9,384 bases of DNA, taken from positions 1 to 9,384 of the forward strand of contig JANOYE010000264.1 of assembly GCA_031428695.1 (NCBI GenBank), in the 5' to 3' direction. The notes under the pieces were generated by a model. The model ran no database searches and was not told where the DNA came from. It saw only the letters and a list, made by a program, of their open reading frames with translations. This stretch comes from JANYCG01 sp031428695 (GTDB lineage Bacteria > Pseudomonadota > Gammaproteobacteria > Burkholderiales > Burkholderiaceae_C). The translations under genes and the position numbers were made by a program. The first letter of the stretch is position 1. The number at the start of each line of letters is the position of its first letter. This document shows positions 1 through 7,046 of the stretch, piece after piece.

Positions 1-681
1 CACATCGGCTCGCAGATCACCACCGAGGGGCCCTACCTCGACGCCGTAGACCGCATGATGGACTTGGTGCAGGCAATTGAAGGCGCGGGCATCCCCATTC
101 ACCACCTCGATTTCGGCGGCGGCCTGGGCATCAACTACAACAATGACCAACCCCCTGCCGCTGACGTGTTGTGGCGCAAGCTGTTGGCGAAACTCGACGC
201 GCGCGGTTACGGCCAGCGGCTCTTGATGATCGAACCCGGCCGCTCGCTGGTGGGCAACGCAGGCGTGTGTGTCACTGAAACTTTGTACCTCAAACCTGGC
301 GAGCAAAAGAATTTCTGCATCATCGACGCCGCCATGAACGACCTGCCGCGCCCGGCCATGTACCAGGCGTTCCACGAGATCGTGCCACTGGCCCCCCGCC
401 CTGGTTCTGGCGCGGATTCAGCTGCTGTGCCAGAAACGGTTTGGGAAGTGGTCGGCCCCGTTTGCGAGAGCGGCGACTGGATCGGCCATGACCGCGCACT
501 GCGCATTGAACAAGGCGACCTGCTGGCGGTGATGTCGGCCGGCGCCTACTGCATGGGCATGGCCAGCAACTACAACTCGCGCGGCCGCGCGCCGGAAGTT
601 CTTGTCGATGGCAGCACGTCGCACGTGATTCGCACCCGGGAAACCATCGAAGACCAGATGCGAAACGAGCGAATGGTTTGA
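1..681 (+). CDS. lysA: Diaminopimelate decarboxylase, C-terminal part (5' end outside window)
   Basis: LysA is a PLP enzyme that decarboxylates meso-diaminopimelate to L-lysine in the cytoplasm, the last step of lysine synthesis. The frame is open from the first base, and 226 residues are present, about half of the usual ~415-425. Visible family motifs, numbered from the fragment start: HIGSQI at 1-6, the glycine-rich PLP-phosphate loop GGGLGI at 39-44, EPGR at 78-81, CESGD at 155-159 (this Cys completes the active site of the partner subunit) and SNYNSRGR at 189-196. The PLP lysine lies upstream of the window. The last ~20 residues run to a normal TGA, so the C terminus is intact. It converges with msrQ across 132 bases. 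The assignment is very secure; the true start cannot be seen. Confidence 0.97.
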   Translation, partial: HIGSQITTEGPYLDAVDRMMDLVQAIEGAGIPIHHLDFGGGLGINYNNDQPPAADVLWRKLLAKLDARGYGQRLLMIEPGRSLVGNAGVCVTETLYLKPGEQKNFCIIDAAMNDLPRPAMYQAFHEIVPLAPRPGSGADSAAVPETVWEVVGPVCESGDWIGHDRALRIEQGDLLAVMSAGAYCMGMASNYNSRGRAPEVLVDGSTSHVIRTRETIEDQMRNERMV

Positions 682-686
682 AATTA

Positions 687-709
687 ATTGCTACACTATT
701 TATAGCAAT
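687..709. repeat. Perfect 7-bp inverted repeat just downstream of lysA
   Basis: ATTGCTA and TAGCAAT form perfect 7-bp arms around a 9-base AT-rich loop, starting 5 bases after the lysA stop. On the plus strand no T-run follows. On the minus strand the arm is followed by a short T-containing stretch (TAATTTC). It may be a weak bidirectional transcription end between the convergent lysA and msrQ, or part of a dispersed intergenic element. I have the impression that short elements with TTGCTA/TAGCAA arms recur between genes in Comamonadaceae, but cannot verify this. Confidence 0.45.
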
Positions 710-783
710 AGAACGCCATAATCCGTGACTTACAGGCTTAAAAATCTAAAACTCAGGTCGAAAAGCCAGATTCAACCCCAATC

Positions 784-803
784 ATACCCAATTTGGGTAT
801 TTT
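784..803 (+). terminator. Terminator-like hairpin between lysA and msrQ
   Basis: ATACCCA (784-790) pairs with TGGGTAT (794-800) over a 3-base loop, and on the plus strand the stem runs straight into TTT. The orientation suits lysA transcription, about 100 bases after its stop. On the minus strand the stem lies 14 bases beyond the msrQ stop but has no T-run after it. Only three G-C pairs are present, so termination would be modest. Confidence 0.4.
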
Positions 804-813
804 GATCGCGTTT

Positions 814-1446
814 TTATGCAACTCCGGCCACAGCCCCGCTTCTCGAACGGAGCCGCCGCGCCAGCCGCCAGCCCAGCAAAACTGCCAAAAACGCGCCATA
901 CGCAAACACCTCGGCAAAGTCGTTTTTGCCCGAGCGCATCCAGAAAAAATGCAAGAGCCCCAAGCCCGCAACCAGATAGACCAAGCGGTGCAAAAGCTGC
1001 CAGCGCTTCGCGCCCAAAGCCTTGATGGCGCGGTTGAATGAAGTCGCGGCCAGCGGCGTCAACAACACAAAGGCGCTGAAGCCGACCAGAATGAAGGGCC
1101 GCTTGATGATGTCTTTGACGATATCTTCCACGACAAACTCCATGTCGAACCAGCTGTAACTCAGCAAGTGAATGATGACGTAGAAATACACAAACAACCC
1201 CAACATGCGCCGAAAACGCGCCAACGCGGGCAAGTTGGCGACAGTGCGCAGGGGCGTCACGGCCAGCACGATGCACAAGAAACGCAGCGTCCAGTCGCCG
1301 GTGGAGCGCACAAGCGCTTCGGCCGGGTTGGCACCGAGCTGGTTGGTGAATGCCGCAAACGTCAACCACGCGAATGGCAACAGGCACAGCGTGAAAAGCA
1401 GCGGCTTGGCGGCTGGGTGCAGTAGCGCCTTTTTGAACGACAACAT
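814..1446 (-). CDS. msrQ: MsrQ, heme b membrane subunit of the periplasmic methionine sulfoxide reductase (YedZ family)
   Basis: MsrQ is an inner-membrane b-type cytochrome that passes electrons, in E. coli from the quinone pool or a flavin reductase, to periplasmic MsrP. The 210 residues match the usual family length. Visible motifs: STGDWTLR (48-55) with LAVTPLR (61-67), RRMLGL (79-84), a His in the YFYVIIHLLSY segment (H93), KRPFILVG (115-122), LLHRLVYL with H153, and H166 in LLHFFW. H93, H153 and H166 sit where the family's proposed heme ligands lie. About six hydrophobic segments are evident. The gene begins 12 bases after the msrP stop, so the two are surely cotranscribed. Start choice: ATG is used here; a GTG two codons upstream has an AGG at better spacing and would add Met-Pro. 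The C terminus is a short Arg/Ser/Ala-rich cytoplasmic tail. Confidence 0.95.
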   Translation of the reverse strand: MLSFKKALLHPAAKPLLFTLCLLPFAWLTFAAFTNQLGANPAEALVRSTGDWTLRFLCIVLAVTPLRTVANLPALARFRRMLGLFVYFYVIIHLLSYSWFDMEFVVEDIVKDIIKRPFILVGFSAFVLLTPLAATSFNRAIKALGAKRWQLLHRLVYLVAGLGLLHFFWMRSGKNDFAEVFAYGAFLAVLLGWRLARRLRSRSGAVAGVA

Positions 1447-1458
1447 GGGCACGCCAGC

Positions 1459-2463
1459 CTAGAAATTCTTTTTAAGATCCAACCCGGCGTAGAGCTGCCC
1501 CACCTGCGCCTCGTAACCGTTGAACATCAAGGTCTTGCGCTTTTTGGCGAACAGGCCGCCTTCTTCACCGATGCGCCGCTCGGTGGCCTGGCTCCAACGC
1601 GGGTGATCGACATTGGGGTTCACGTTGGAATAAAACCCGTATTCACTGGCGGCGGCTTTGTTCCAGGCGGTTTTCGGCTCTTTGTCGGTGAAGCGGATCT
1701 TCACGATGCTCTTGCCGCTTTTGAAGCCGTATTTCCACGGCACCACCATGTGCACCGGCGCGCCGTTCTGGTTGGGCAACACTTCGCCGTACATGCCGAA
1801 GGCGAGCAGCGCCAGCGGGTTCATGGCTTCATCCAGCCGCAGGGCCTCGACATACGGCCAGTCGAGCACGCGGGAGCCCACGCCGGGCATGGTTTTCGGG
1901 TCGGCCTGGGAGATGAATTCGACGTATTTCGCGCTGCTGGCCGGCTCCACCGCTTTGATGAGTTCGGACATCGAATAACCCACCCACGGAATCACCATCG
2001 ACCAGCCTTCAACGCAGCGCATGCGGTACACGCGCTCTTCCTGCGCACTCAACTTGATCAAGTCTTCCAATGTGTATTTGGCCGGTTTTTTGACCATGCC
2101 TTCGATTTCGACCGTCCACGGCTTGGTTTTGAGCGTGTGGGCGTGTTGCGCCGGGTCGGCCTTGTCGGTGCCGAACTCGTAGAAGTTGTTGTAGGTGCTG
2201 GCGTCTTTGTAGTCGGTGACTTTTTCCATCGTCGCCGCGCCAGCCAACGCCGACTTGGCGCCCGCCAGCGCGGCGAGTTTGCCGGGCCGTGGAATCGCTG
2301 CCTGCGCAAACGCCTCGCGTGAGGCCCAACTGGCCATCGCCGCACCCGCCACGCCGGTGGCCATCAGTTTCATCAGGTCGCGGCGGTTGTTGTAGGCCGC
2401 CTGCGAGGTGATTTCACTCGAGACTGTGTGCAAGAAACCTGAGTTGCCCGTTTTGACCAGCAT
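1459..2463 (-). CDS. msrP: MsrP, Tat-exported molybdopterin methionine sulfoxide reductase catalytic subunit (YedY family)
   Basis: MsrP reduces R- and S-methionine sulfoxide in periplasmic proteins, using a mononuclear Mo-molybdopterin cofactor and electrons from MsrQ. The protein has 334 residues, as expected. A twin-arginine signal is plain: NRRDLMK at 26-32, a hydrophobic stretch to about 47, and a likely cleavage site near AFAQA (51-55). Export is therefore after folding with cofactor. The sulfite-oxidase-type fold follows; Cys150 in YRMRCVEGWSMVIPW is the expected molybdenum ligand, and NNFYEF (92-97), GAPVHMVVPWKYGFKSGKSI and the C-terminal GLDLKKNF are family signatures. GGAG lies 5 bases before the ATG, supporting this start, although 25 residues precede the Tat motif. 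It heads a two-gene unit with msrQ and lies 122 bases after ccsB without a visible terminator, so read-through from the cytochrome maturation genes is possible. Confidence 0.97.
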   Translation of the reverse strand: MLVKTGNSGFLHTVSSEITSQAAYNNRRDLMKLMATGVAGAAMASWASREAFAQAAIPRPGKLAALAGAKSALAGAATMEKVTDYKDASTYNNFYEFGTDKADPAQHAHTLKTKPWTVEIEGMVKKPAKYTLEDLIKLSAQEERVYRMRCVEGWSMVIPWVGYSMSELIKAVEPASSAKYVEFISQADPKTMPGVGSRVLDWPYVEALRLDEAMNPLALLAFGMYGEVLPNQNGAPVHMVVPWKYGFKSGKSIVKIRFTDKEPKTAWNKAAASEYGFYSNVNPNVDHPRWSQATERRIGEEGGLFAKKRKTLMFNGYEAQVGQLYAGLDLKKNF

Positions 2464-2482
2464 GTTGACTCCAATTTAAAGG

Positions 2483-2497
2483 TGCATGAAAGATGCA
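2483..2497 (-). promoter_or_regulatory. Inverted repeat in the msrP leader, possible operator or RNA hairpin
   Basis: TGCAT-N5-ATGCA, a symmetrical 5-bp repeat, sits 20 bases upstream of the msrP start and just ahead of its GGAG. A weak promoter match lies beside it on the minus strand: TTGTAA (2524-2529) and TACTAA (2500-2505) with an 18-base spacer, 4/6 and 3/6 to consensus. The symmetry would suit a small dimeric regulator or a leader hairpin, but it is short enough to be chance. Confidence 0.25.
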
Positions 2498-2585
2498 ACT
2501 TAGTAGCCGCCCGGTCTGATTCATTACAAGGTTGCTGAACCGCAGTCACCGCGTTTTCAAATACCCGCGTCAAACCGGCAAAAAG

Positions 2586-3920
2586 TCACAGGGTTCCGTA
2601 GCTGTGCAAGCCACTTAAGAACATGTTCACACCCAAGAAGGCGAAGGTCGTCACGGCCAGGCCAATCAACGCCCACCAGGCCGAAACTACGCCACGCAGG
2701 CCTTTCATCAGCCGCATGTGCAGCCAGGCGGCGTAATTCAGCCAAACGATCAAGGCCCAGGTTTCTTTCGGGTCCCAGCTCCAATAACCGCCCCAAGCCT
2801 CCGCCGCCCACAAGGCGCCCAGCACCGTGGCAATGGTGAAAAACGCGAAACCGACGGCGATGGATTTGTACATCACGTCATCCAGCACCGTCAAATCCGG
2901 CAGGCGCGAAGCGATGCGTTTGCGGCCCATCAAAATCGCCGCCATGATCAGCGCGGAGATGCCAAAGTACACCATCCAGTAGCTGCTGCCGTTGGCCTCA
3001 GCCTTGGTGCGGAACACCACCGGCTCGAAACACAACACCACACCCAAGAGCCACAAAGGCGCAAGTTTGTACCAGCGTGTCTCCGTCGCATGGGTCTTGA
3101 TCAGGTAAGCAAAGGCCACCATCGCTGACAGCGCGAAGGTGCCATAACCAATGAAGTTGGCCGGCACGTGCAGCTTCATCCACCAGCTTTTGAGCGCAGG
3201 CACCAGCGGCTGGATCTCATGCGCCTCGCGCACCACGGTGTACCAGAGCAAAAAGCCGACTGCCGCACTGACCACCAGCATCACAAAAGCGCCCAGCGCG
3301 CGCGTCTTGTATTCGGCTTCAAAATACAAATAAAACGTGGCCGTGAGCCAGCAAAACAGCACAAACACTTCGTACAGGTTGCTCACCGGAATGTGCCCAA
3401 TATCCGGCCCGAGCAGATAACTTTCGTACCAGCGCACCATGGTGCCGATGAGGGCCATCGTCACCGCCACCCAAGCCAGCCGCGAGCCAATCTGCTCCAT
3501 CGTGCTGGATTCCTGTTTGGCGAAAATGCCGAACCAATAAAACGCCGTGCTCATGAAGAACAACACGCTCATCCACAAAATGGCCGACTGGCTGCTGAGG
3601 AAATATTTGAGCCAGAACACTTTCTCGGCATTGGCCAGGCTGCCTTGGTAGGCATAGATGCCCAACAGCGAAAACACCGCCACGGCCGCCGTCAACACCT
3701 GCAGCGGCCGCCAGAACCAGCCCAGGGCGATGGCGCAAGGCACCAGGCCGATCAGAATGCCTTTTTCGTAGCCGTCCATGGCGCCGGCATACCGCGAAAA
3801 CACGAAGGCCGCACCGGCGACCAACAACGCCGCAAACAACCAGTCGAGCCAGTTGCGTTTGGCGAAATAGCCCTCGTGCAGGGTCAAAGTGCGTGGCAGG
3901 GATTGTGTGGCGGTGTTCAT
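2586..3920 (-). CDS. ccsB: System II cytochrome c biogenesis protein, WWD heme-handling subunit (CcsB/ResC, also called CcsA)
   Basis: This is the WWD-domain membrane protein of System II cytochrome c maturation. With its ResB partner it brings heme across the inner membrane and presents it to reduced CXXCH thiols of apocytochromes. The tryptophan-rich heme motif AWGGYWSWDPKETWAL is at 375-390. Candidate heme-ligand or channel histidines are H176 (GHIPVSNLYE), H251 (LHVPANFIGYG) and H439 (near the end, LHSYGTL). The protein has 444 residues and multiple hydrophobic segments. The N-terminal third (two to four helices) is the part that varies between bacteria; the core from about residue 150 is the conserved domain. 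The start is firm: GGAGGA lies 8 bases before the ATG. That ATG overlaps the upstream resB stop as ATGA, implying translational coupling. Naming differs: genome pipelines often call this protein CcsB, while Bordetella and plastid literature call it CcsA. Confidence 0.96.
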   Translation of the reverse strand: MNTATQSLPRTLTLHEGYFAKRNWLDWLFAALLVAGAAFVFSRYAGAMDGYEKGILIGLVPCAIALGWFWRPLQVLTAAVAVFSLLGIYAYQGSLANAEKVFWLKYFLSSQSAILWMSVLFFMSTAFYWFGIFAKQESSTMEQIGSRLAWVAVTMALIGTMVRWYESYLLGPDIGHIPVSNLYEVFVLFCWLTATFYLYFEAEYKTRALGAFVMLVVSAAVGFLLWYTVVREAHEIQPLVPALKSWWMKLHVPANFIGYGTFALSAMVAFAYLIKTHATETRWYKLAPLWLLGVVLCFEPVVFRTKAEANGSSYWMVYFGISALIMAAILMGRKRIASRLPDLTVLDDVMYKSIAVGFAFFTIATVLGALWAAEAWGGYWSWDPKETWALIVWLNYAAWLHMRLMKGLRGVVSAWWALIGLAVTTFAFLGVNMFLSGLHSYGTL

Positions 3921-6217
3921 TGAAGTTGTCCTCCAGCTGAAGCCTCAAGGCCCAGCAATTTGGCTTTGAGCATGTCAAATTCGCGGTCAGTATCCATCGT
4001 TTTGCGGTTTGAAGACAGGGCCATCGTGGCCGAGCTTGCGCCTGAGCTTGAGCCATCGCCCGCAGCCGAAGGCGCGAGCCACACCCAGACGCGGCGCTCG
4101 CGCACGTACAGCATGGCAAAGATGCCCAAAATAAGCAAGGCGCAGCCGAGGTAGACGATGTTTTTGCCAGGCGCGCGCGCCACCTGGAACACACTGGCCT
4201 GCACGTGGGTGAAATCAGTCAGCATCATCGCCATCGGCGCCGGGTAGATTTGCACGTCAGACAGTGCCAGCACCGCCTGCGTCATGAAACCCTGGGTTTT
4301 TTCATTGAGTTCGAACGGTTTCAAACCGGCTTGCTGGCGCGAGGTTTGGGCCAGCTCGAACAATATGCCGTTCAAAATGCGCACCATCACTTCGCCAGCT
4401 TTGGCGCGTTCGGGTTCCGGCACGGCCATCTCGATGAAGTCGGCCACCGCCTGGATGCCGCCGCCGGAATCGACGTTGGCGCTGCCGTTGGTGGCGCTGC
4501 GTTTGACGACTTCCGTGCCAGAAAAAAGCGCCACCACGCGCGCCGCCGAGCCCGCCAATTGCTGGCTCAATTGCGGCTGCTGCGGATCTACCGATTTCGC
4601 CACATAAGCCGCAACCGCAGCAGCGCGCGTGGCCGGGTCGGCGATGGCGGCGCGCAGGCGCTGGAAGTCGTCCATGTTGCCGTTTTCGTCCGCTGGAATA
4701 CGCATGTAGCGGAACGGGTCAGCCGGGGCGTCACGCACGCCCAGCATGAACACCGGCACGCCGTCGCCCGTGTCTACTGGCAACATGTAATTGTGGAATT
4801 CGCGCGCCTGGCCCGCTGCGTCGCGCAACTTGTAGGTGAAGCTGGGGCCAACGTTGCGCAGGTTTTTCTTGGCGTCTGGCTTGTTGGCAGCGCCCAAGCG
4901 CGAATCAATCGACTCGCGCAGGTCAACCTTGCGCACGTCAACGCCCGAGCCACCTTGGCCCAGGTTCTGGCCCATGTTTTCAACGTTGATCACCCGCAGC
5001 GCGGTGTATTCCAGAGTGAGTTTGTCACTGGGCGCAGCGGAGGGAACTGCAGCTGACGCGCCTGCTGCGGAAGGTGTTGAAGGCGAAGTCGGTGAAGTGG
5101 CCGCAGGCTGGCCTTTAACCAACTCGGTCTTGCCGCCGATCACACCCTGCACTTCAAACGGCTGGGTCGCGGCCTTCATGGGCACGGCCTTGAGTTTGAC
5201 GCTGGAGCCGCCGTCGTCAAAACTCGACTGGTAGATCTCAACGCCTTTGTAGTTCGCCGGGTGGTTCACTTCCACTCGCGCCGGGATTTTTTCACCCGTT
5301 TTGCTGTCGTGAATGATGATGTCGCTGGCGAACAGCTTGGGCATGCCGGTGGAGTAATACTCGACGATGAACTTCTTGAGTTCCACCGAAAACGGCAAAT
5401 CTTGGATCAACACGCCTTCAGACTGGCTCAACACCGCCGTGCTGGAGCGGGAGCCCTCCGACACCATTAAATTGGCGCGAAACGTGGGGTTGTTTTCAGA
5501 CAGCCGGTGCTCGGGTTTCACGTCGGCGATCATGCCGCCGCCGGTGTAGACGGTTTTGCCGTTGAGCAGCATTTGCGCCCGCACGATCAAGTCGCCATCC
5601 AGCAGGCCGCCAATGCACACCAGCACGATGGCGCTGTGGGCGGCGATGTAACCAATCTTGTTGGCAGCGCCGGCTTTGGCGGCGACCATCCAACCGTGCT
5701 CGAGCGGCGAGCCTGCCGCTGCGCCAGCGCCAGCAGGCAACTCGCGCGATTGCAGCTTCACCTTCCAGCCGCCGCTCACCAACAGCGCGCCAATGCGTTT
5801 GGCCGCGGCTTGCGCCGATTCACCCAAATCTGCCGACGCCTTGTGCCCAAACGCCTTCAAACTCTGTTCGCGGATGTTTTCTTTGTAGGTTTTCAAGTCC
5901 ACCACGATCTTCGGCGCGTTGCGGGCGATACACAAGGACGTGCTGGTGACGAGAAACGCGAGGATCAGCAAAAACCACCAGGCGCTGTAGACCGAATACA
6001 AACTGGCGTCGCCAAACACCTCGGCCCAAAACGGCCCGAACTGGTTGACGTAATTGGTCGAAGGCTCGTTTTGCTTGAGCACGGTGCCGATCACCGAGGC
6101 GATGCAGATGACCGTCAACAGCGAAATCGAGAACCGCATCGACGACAGCAACTCCACCGCAGCACGCACGGGGCGCGACGCAGATTTGATCTCAATGCCT
6201 TCGGTGGAAACCGTCAT
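3917..6217 (-). CDS. resB: ResB-family cytochrome c biogenesis protein (System II, CcsB of the Bordetella nomenclature)
   Basis: ResB is the second half of the System II heme-delivery complex. Visible layout over 766 residues: membrane segments at about 29-47, 80-98 and 187-205, a large periplasmic domain at about 210-680, then a fourth segment at 688-705 with RERRVWVWL after it. H194 in GYIAAHSAIVLV is the conserved transmembrane histidine of the family. The N-terminal block ELLSSMRFSISLLTVICIASVIGTV is typical of betaproteobacterial ResB. The periplasmic domain is interrupted by a Pro/Ser/Ala/Thr linker at about 367-398. A long tail (about 715-766) follows the last helix and carries a Ser-rich run, then a charged end. 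The ATG has no Shine-Dalgarno: the bases before it are the U-tract of the cytochrome c4 terminator. The stop overlaps the ccsB start. Family assignment is secure; the exact N terminus is slightly less so. Confidence 0.94.
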   Translation of the reverse strand: MTVSTEGIEIKSASRPVRAAVELLSSMRFSISLLTVICIASVIGTVLKQNEPSTNYVNQFGPFWAEVFGDASLYSVYSAWWFLLILAFLVTSTSLCIARNAPKIVVDLKTYKENIREQSLKAFGHKASADLGESAQAAAKRIGALLVSGGWKVKLQSRELPAGAGAAAGSPLEHGWMVAAKAGAANKIGYIAAHSAIVLVCIGGLLDGDLIVRAQMLLNGKTVYTGGGMIADVKPEHRLSENNPTFRANLMVSEGSRSSTAVLSQSEGVLIQDLPFSVELKKFIVEYYSTGMPKLFASDIIIHDSKTGEKIPARVEVNHPANYKGVEIYQSSFDDGGSSVKLKAVPMKAATQPFEVQGVIGGKTELVKGQPAATSPTSPSTPSAAGASAAVPSAAPSDKLTLEYTALRVINVENMGQNLGQGGSGVDVRKVDLRESIDSRLGAANKPDAKKNLRNVGPSFTYKLRDAAGQAREFHNYMLPVDTGDGVPVFMLGVRDAPADPFRYMRIPADENGNMDDFQRLRAAIADPATRAAAVAAYVAKSVDPQQPQLSQQLAGSAARVVALFSGTEVVKRSATNGSANVDSGGGIQAVADFIEMAVPEPERAKAGEVMVRILNGILFELAQTSRQQAGLKPFELNEKTQGFMTQAVLALSDVQIYPAPMAMMLTDFTHVQASVFQVARAPGKNIVYLGCALLILGIFAMLYVRERRVWVWLAPSAAGDGSSSGASSATMALSSNRKTMDTDREFDMLKAKLLGLEASAGGQLQ

Positions 6218-6222
6218 AAGTT

Positions 6223-6257
6223 AAAAGGCGAGCCATCCAGAAAGAATGGCCCGCCTT
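6223..6257 (-). terminator. Strong intrinsic terminator after cytochrome c4, directly ahead of resB
   Basis: Read on the minus strand, AAGGCGGGCCAT pairs with ATGGCTCGCCTT: 12 pairs with a single G-U wobble, a 9-base loop and a TTTT tract completed by the stem end. On the plus strand that position becomes an A-C mismatch and no T-run follows, so the orientation is clearly for minus-strand transcription. The T-tract ends 5 bases before the resB ATG, leaving almost no leader. It should end or dampen cytochrome c4 transcripts, so resB-ccsB expression would depend on read-through or a start inside this gap. Confidence 0.85.
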
Positions 6258-6302
6258 GTTTGGGTTGCTTTGACGCGGCTTGGTTCCCGCATCTCCGGCT
6301 TT

Positions 6303-6998
6303 TTACCGCAGCCCGGCAATGTAGTCGGCCACGGCCTTGATTTCGCGGTCATTCATCTTGGCGGCGACTTGCATCATGGGCAGGCTGTTTTTGCGCACGC
6401 CGTCGCGGAAAGCCGTCAACTGGCTGGCGGTGTAATCAGCATGCTGGCCAGAGAGGCGCGGAAACTGCGACGGCAAACCAGCGCCATTCGGGCTGTGGCA
6501 GCCGGCGCAAGCGGGCACCCGGCGATCAGCGATGCCACCGCGGAAAATTTTCTCACCCAGCGCGACCAAGGTTTTGTCTTTGGCGAAGCCGGCTTTGGGC
6601 GTTTTGGAATTGGCCCAGGCGGCCATGTTGCGGATGTCATCGTCGGTCAGCGTGGCGGCGAAACCCTTCATGATGGCGTTGTTGCGTTTGCCGTCTTTGA
6701 ATTCGTGCAATTGTTTGGCCAAATACTCGGGGTGTTGCCCCGCCAGCTTGGGGTTGGCTGCGATGGCCGAATTGCCGTCTACACCGTGGCAGGCCAGGCA
6801 AACGGCGGTGTAACTGGCTTCGGCCTTGGCGAGGTCTGGCTTGGCGACAACCGCCACCGCAGGTTTGGCGGCTTCAGGTTTGGCGGCTTCAAGTTTGGCA
6901 GCGGCAGGCTTTGCCTCATCCGCAGCAAACGATGAAAACGACGTGAGCGCGCTCAACGCCACAGCGGCAGAAAGGAAAAATGGGGCAATCAGCTTCAT
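6303..6998 (-). CDS. Diheme cytochrome c4, exported
   Basis: Cytochrome c4 is a periplasmic or membrane-associated diheme electron carrier, usually donating to terminal oxidases. The 231 residues hold two class I domains: CLACH (C67, C70, H71) and CAGCH (C164, C167, H168). Methionines in NNAIMKGF (M110) and SLPMMQ (M208/M209) stand where the axial sixth ligands belong. A Sec signal peptide is clear: MK start, hydrophobic core to about 20, and cleavage near SFA-AD (25/26). Between it and the first heme domain lies an unusual Ala/Lys/Pro/Glu-rich stretch at about 27-60, encoded partly by a 15-base tandem repeat. The last residues, VADYIAGLR, are typical of the family. No strong Shine-Dalgarno precedes the ATG. 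It is divergent from engB, and a terminator follows it. It is a natural substrate of the downstream ResB/CcsB machinery. No common gene symbol is applied with confidence. Confidence 0.95.
   Translation of the reverse strand: MKLIAPFFLSAAVALSALTSFSSFAADEAKPAAAKLEAAKPEAAKPAVAVVAKPDLAKAEASYTAVCLACHGVDGNSAIAANPKLAGQHPEYLAKQLHEFKDGKRNNAIMKGFAATLTDDDIRNMAAWANSKTPKAGFAKDKTLVALGEKIFRGGIADRRVPACAGCHSPNGAGLPSQFPRLSGQHADYTASQLTAFRDGVRKNSLPMMQVAAKMNDREIKAVADYIAGLR
6861..6905 (-). repeat. 15-bp tandem repeat inside the cytochrome c4 gene
   Basis: Two perfect back-to-back copies of a 15-base unit (plus strand AGGTTTGGCGGCTTC, at 6861-6875 and 6876-6890) are followed by a third copy matching 11 of 15 and a more decayed fourth. 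The unit encodes the pentapeptide rhythm around LEAAKPEAAKP in the linker between signal peptide and first heme domain. Being a multiple of three, copy changes would lengthen or shorten the linker without a frameshift. Confidence 0.85.
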
Positions 6999-7036
6999 GG
7001 GGATTTCAGGTCAGGTCTGGGTCGCAAAACCCTTCG

Positions 7037-7046
7037 ATTCTACAAT
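7037..7046. promoter_or_regulatory. engB: Overlapping divergent -10 elements between cytochrome c4 and engB
   Basis: On the plus strand TACAAT (7041-7046, 5/6 to consensus) would start engB transcription near 7053 and give a leader of about 43 bases. On the minus strand TAGAAT (7042-7037, 5/6) would start cytochrome c4 transcription near 7030, about 30 bases before its ATG. The two share two base pairs, so the polymerases would compete. No good -35 is seen for either (TGGGTC at 7018-7023 is the best-placed plus-strand candidate). The plus-strand element also argues against the in-frame ATG at 7045 as an engB start. Confidence 0.4.

Noticed and set aside
1603..2322. Plus-strand open frame of 239 residues opposite msrP
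   Set aside because: It is rich in His, Arg, Val and Phe with no domain pattern, as expected for the antisense frame of a GC-rich gene; msrP on the other strand is unmistakable.
3168..3923. Plus-strand open frame of 251 residues opposite ccsB
   Set aside because: Composition (His/Arg/Gln-rich, no hydrophobic pattern) is that of an antisense shadow of a membrane-protein gene.
3319..4194. Minus-strand open frame of 291 residues spanning the resB-ccsB junction
   Set aside because: It is an out-of-frame reading across two well-supported genes whose ATGA overlap and ribosome site are intact; the product is Cys/Arg-rich without motif.
4205..5056. Plus-strand open frame of 283 residues opposite resB
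   Set aside because: Antisense shadow: His/Arg/Val-rich, no recognisable domain, and no ribosome site.
5507..6340. Plus-strand open frame of 277 residues running through the resB 5' end and the terminator
   Set aside because: It crosses a clear minus-strand terminator and a gene boundary and has antisense-type composition.
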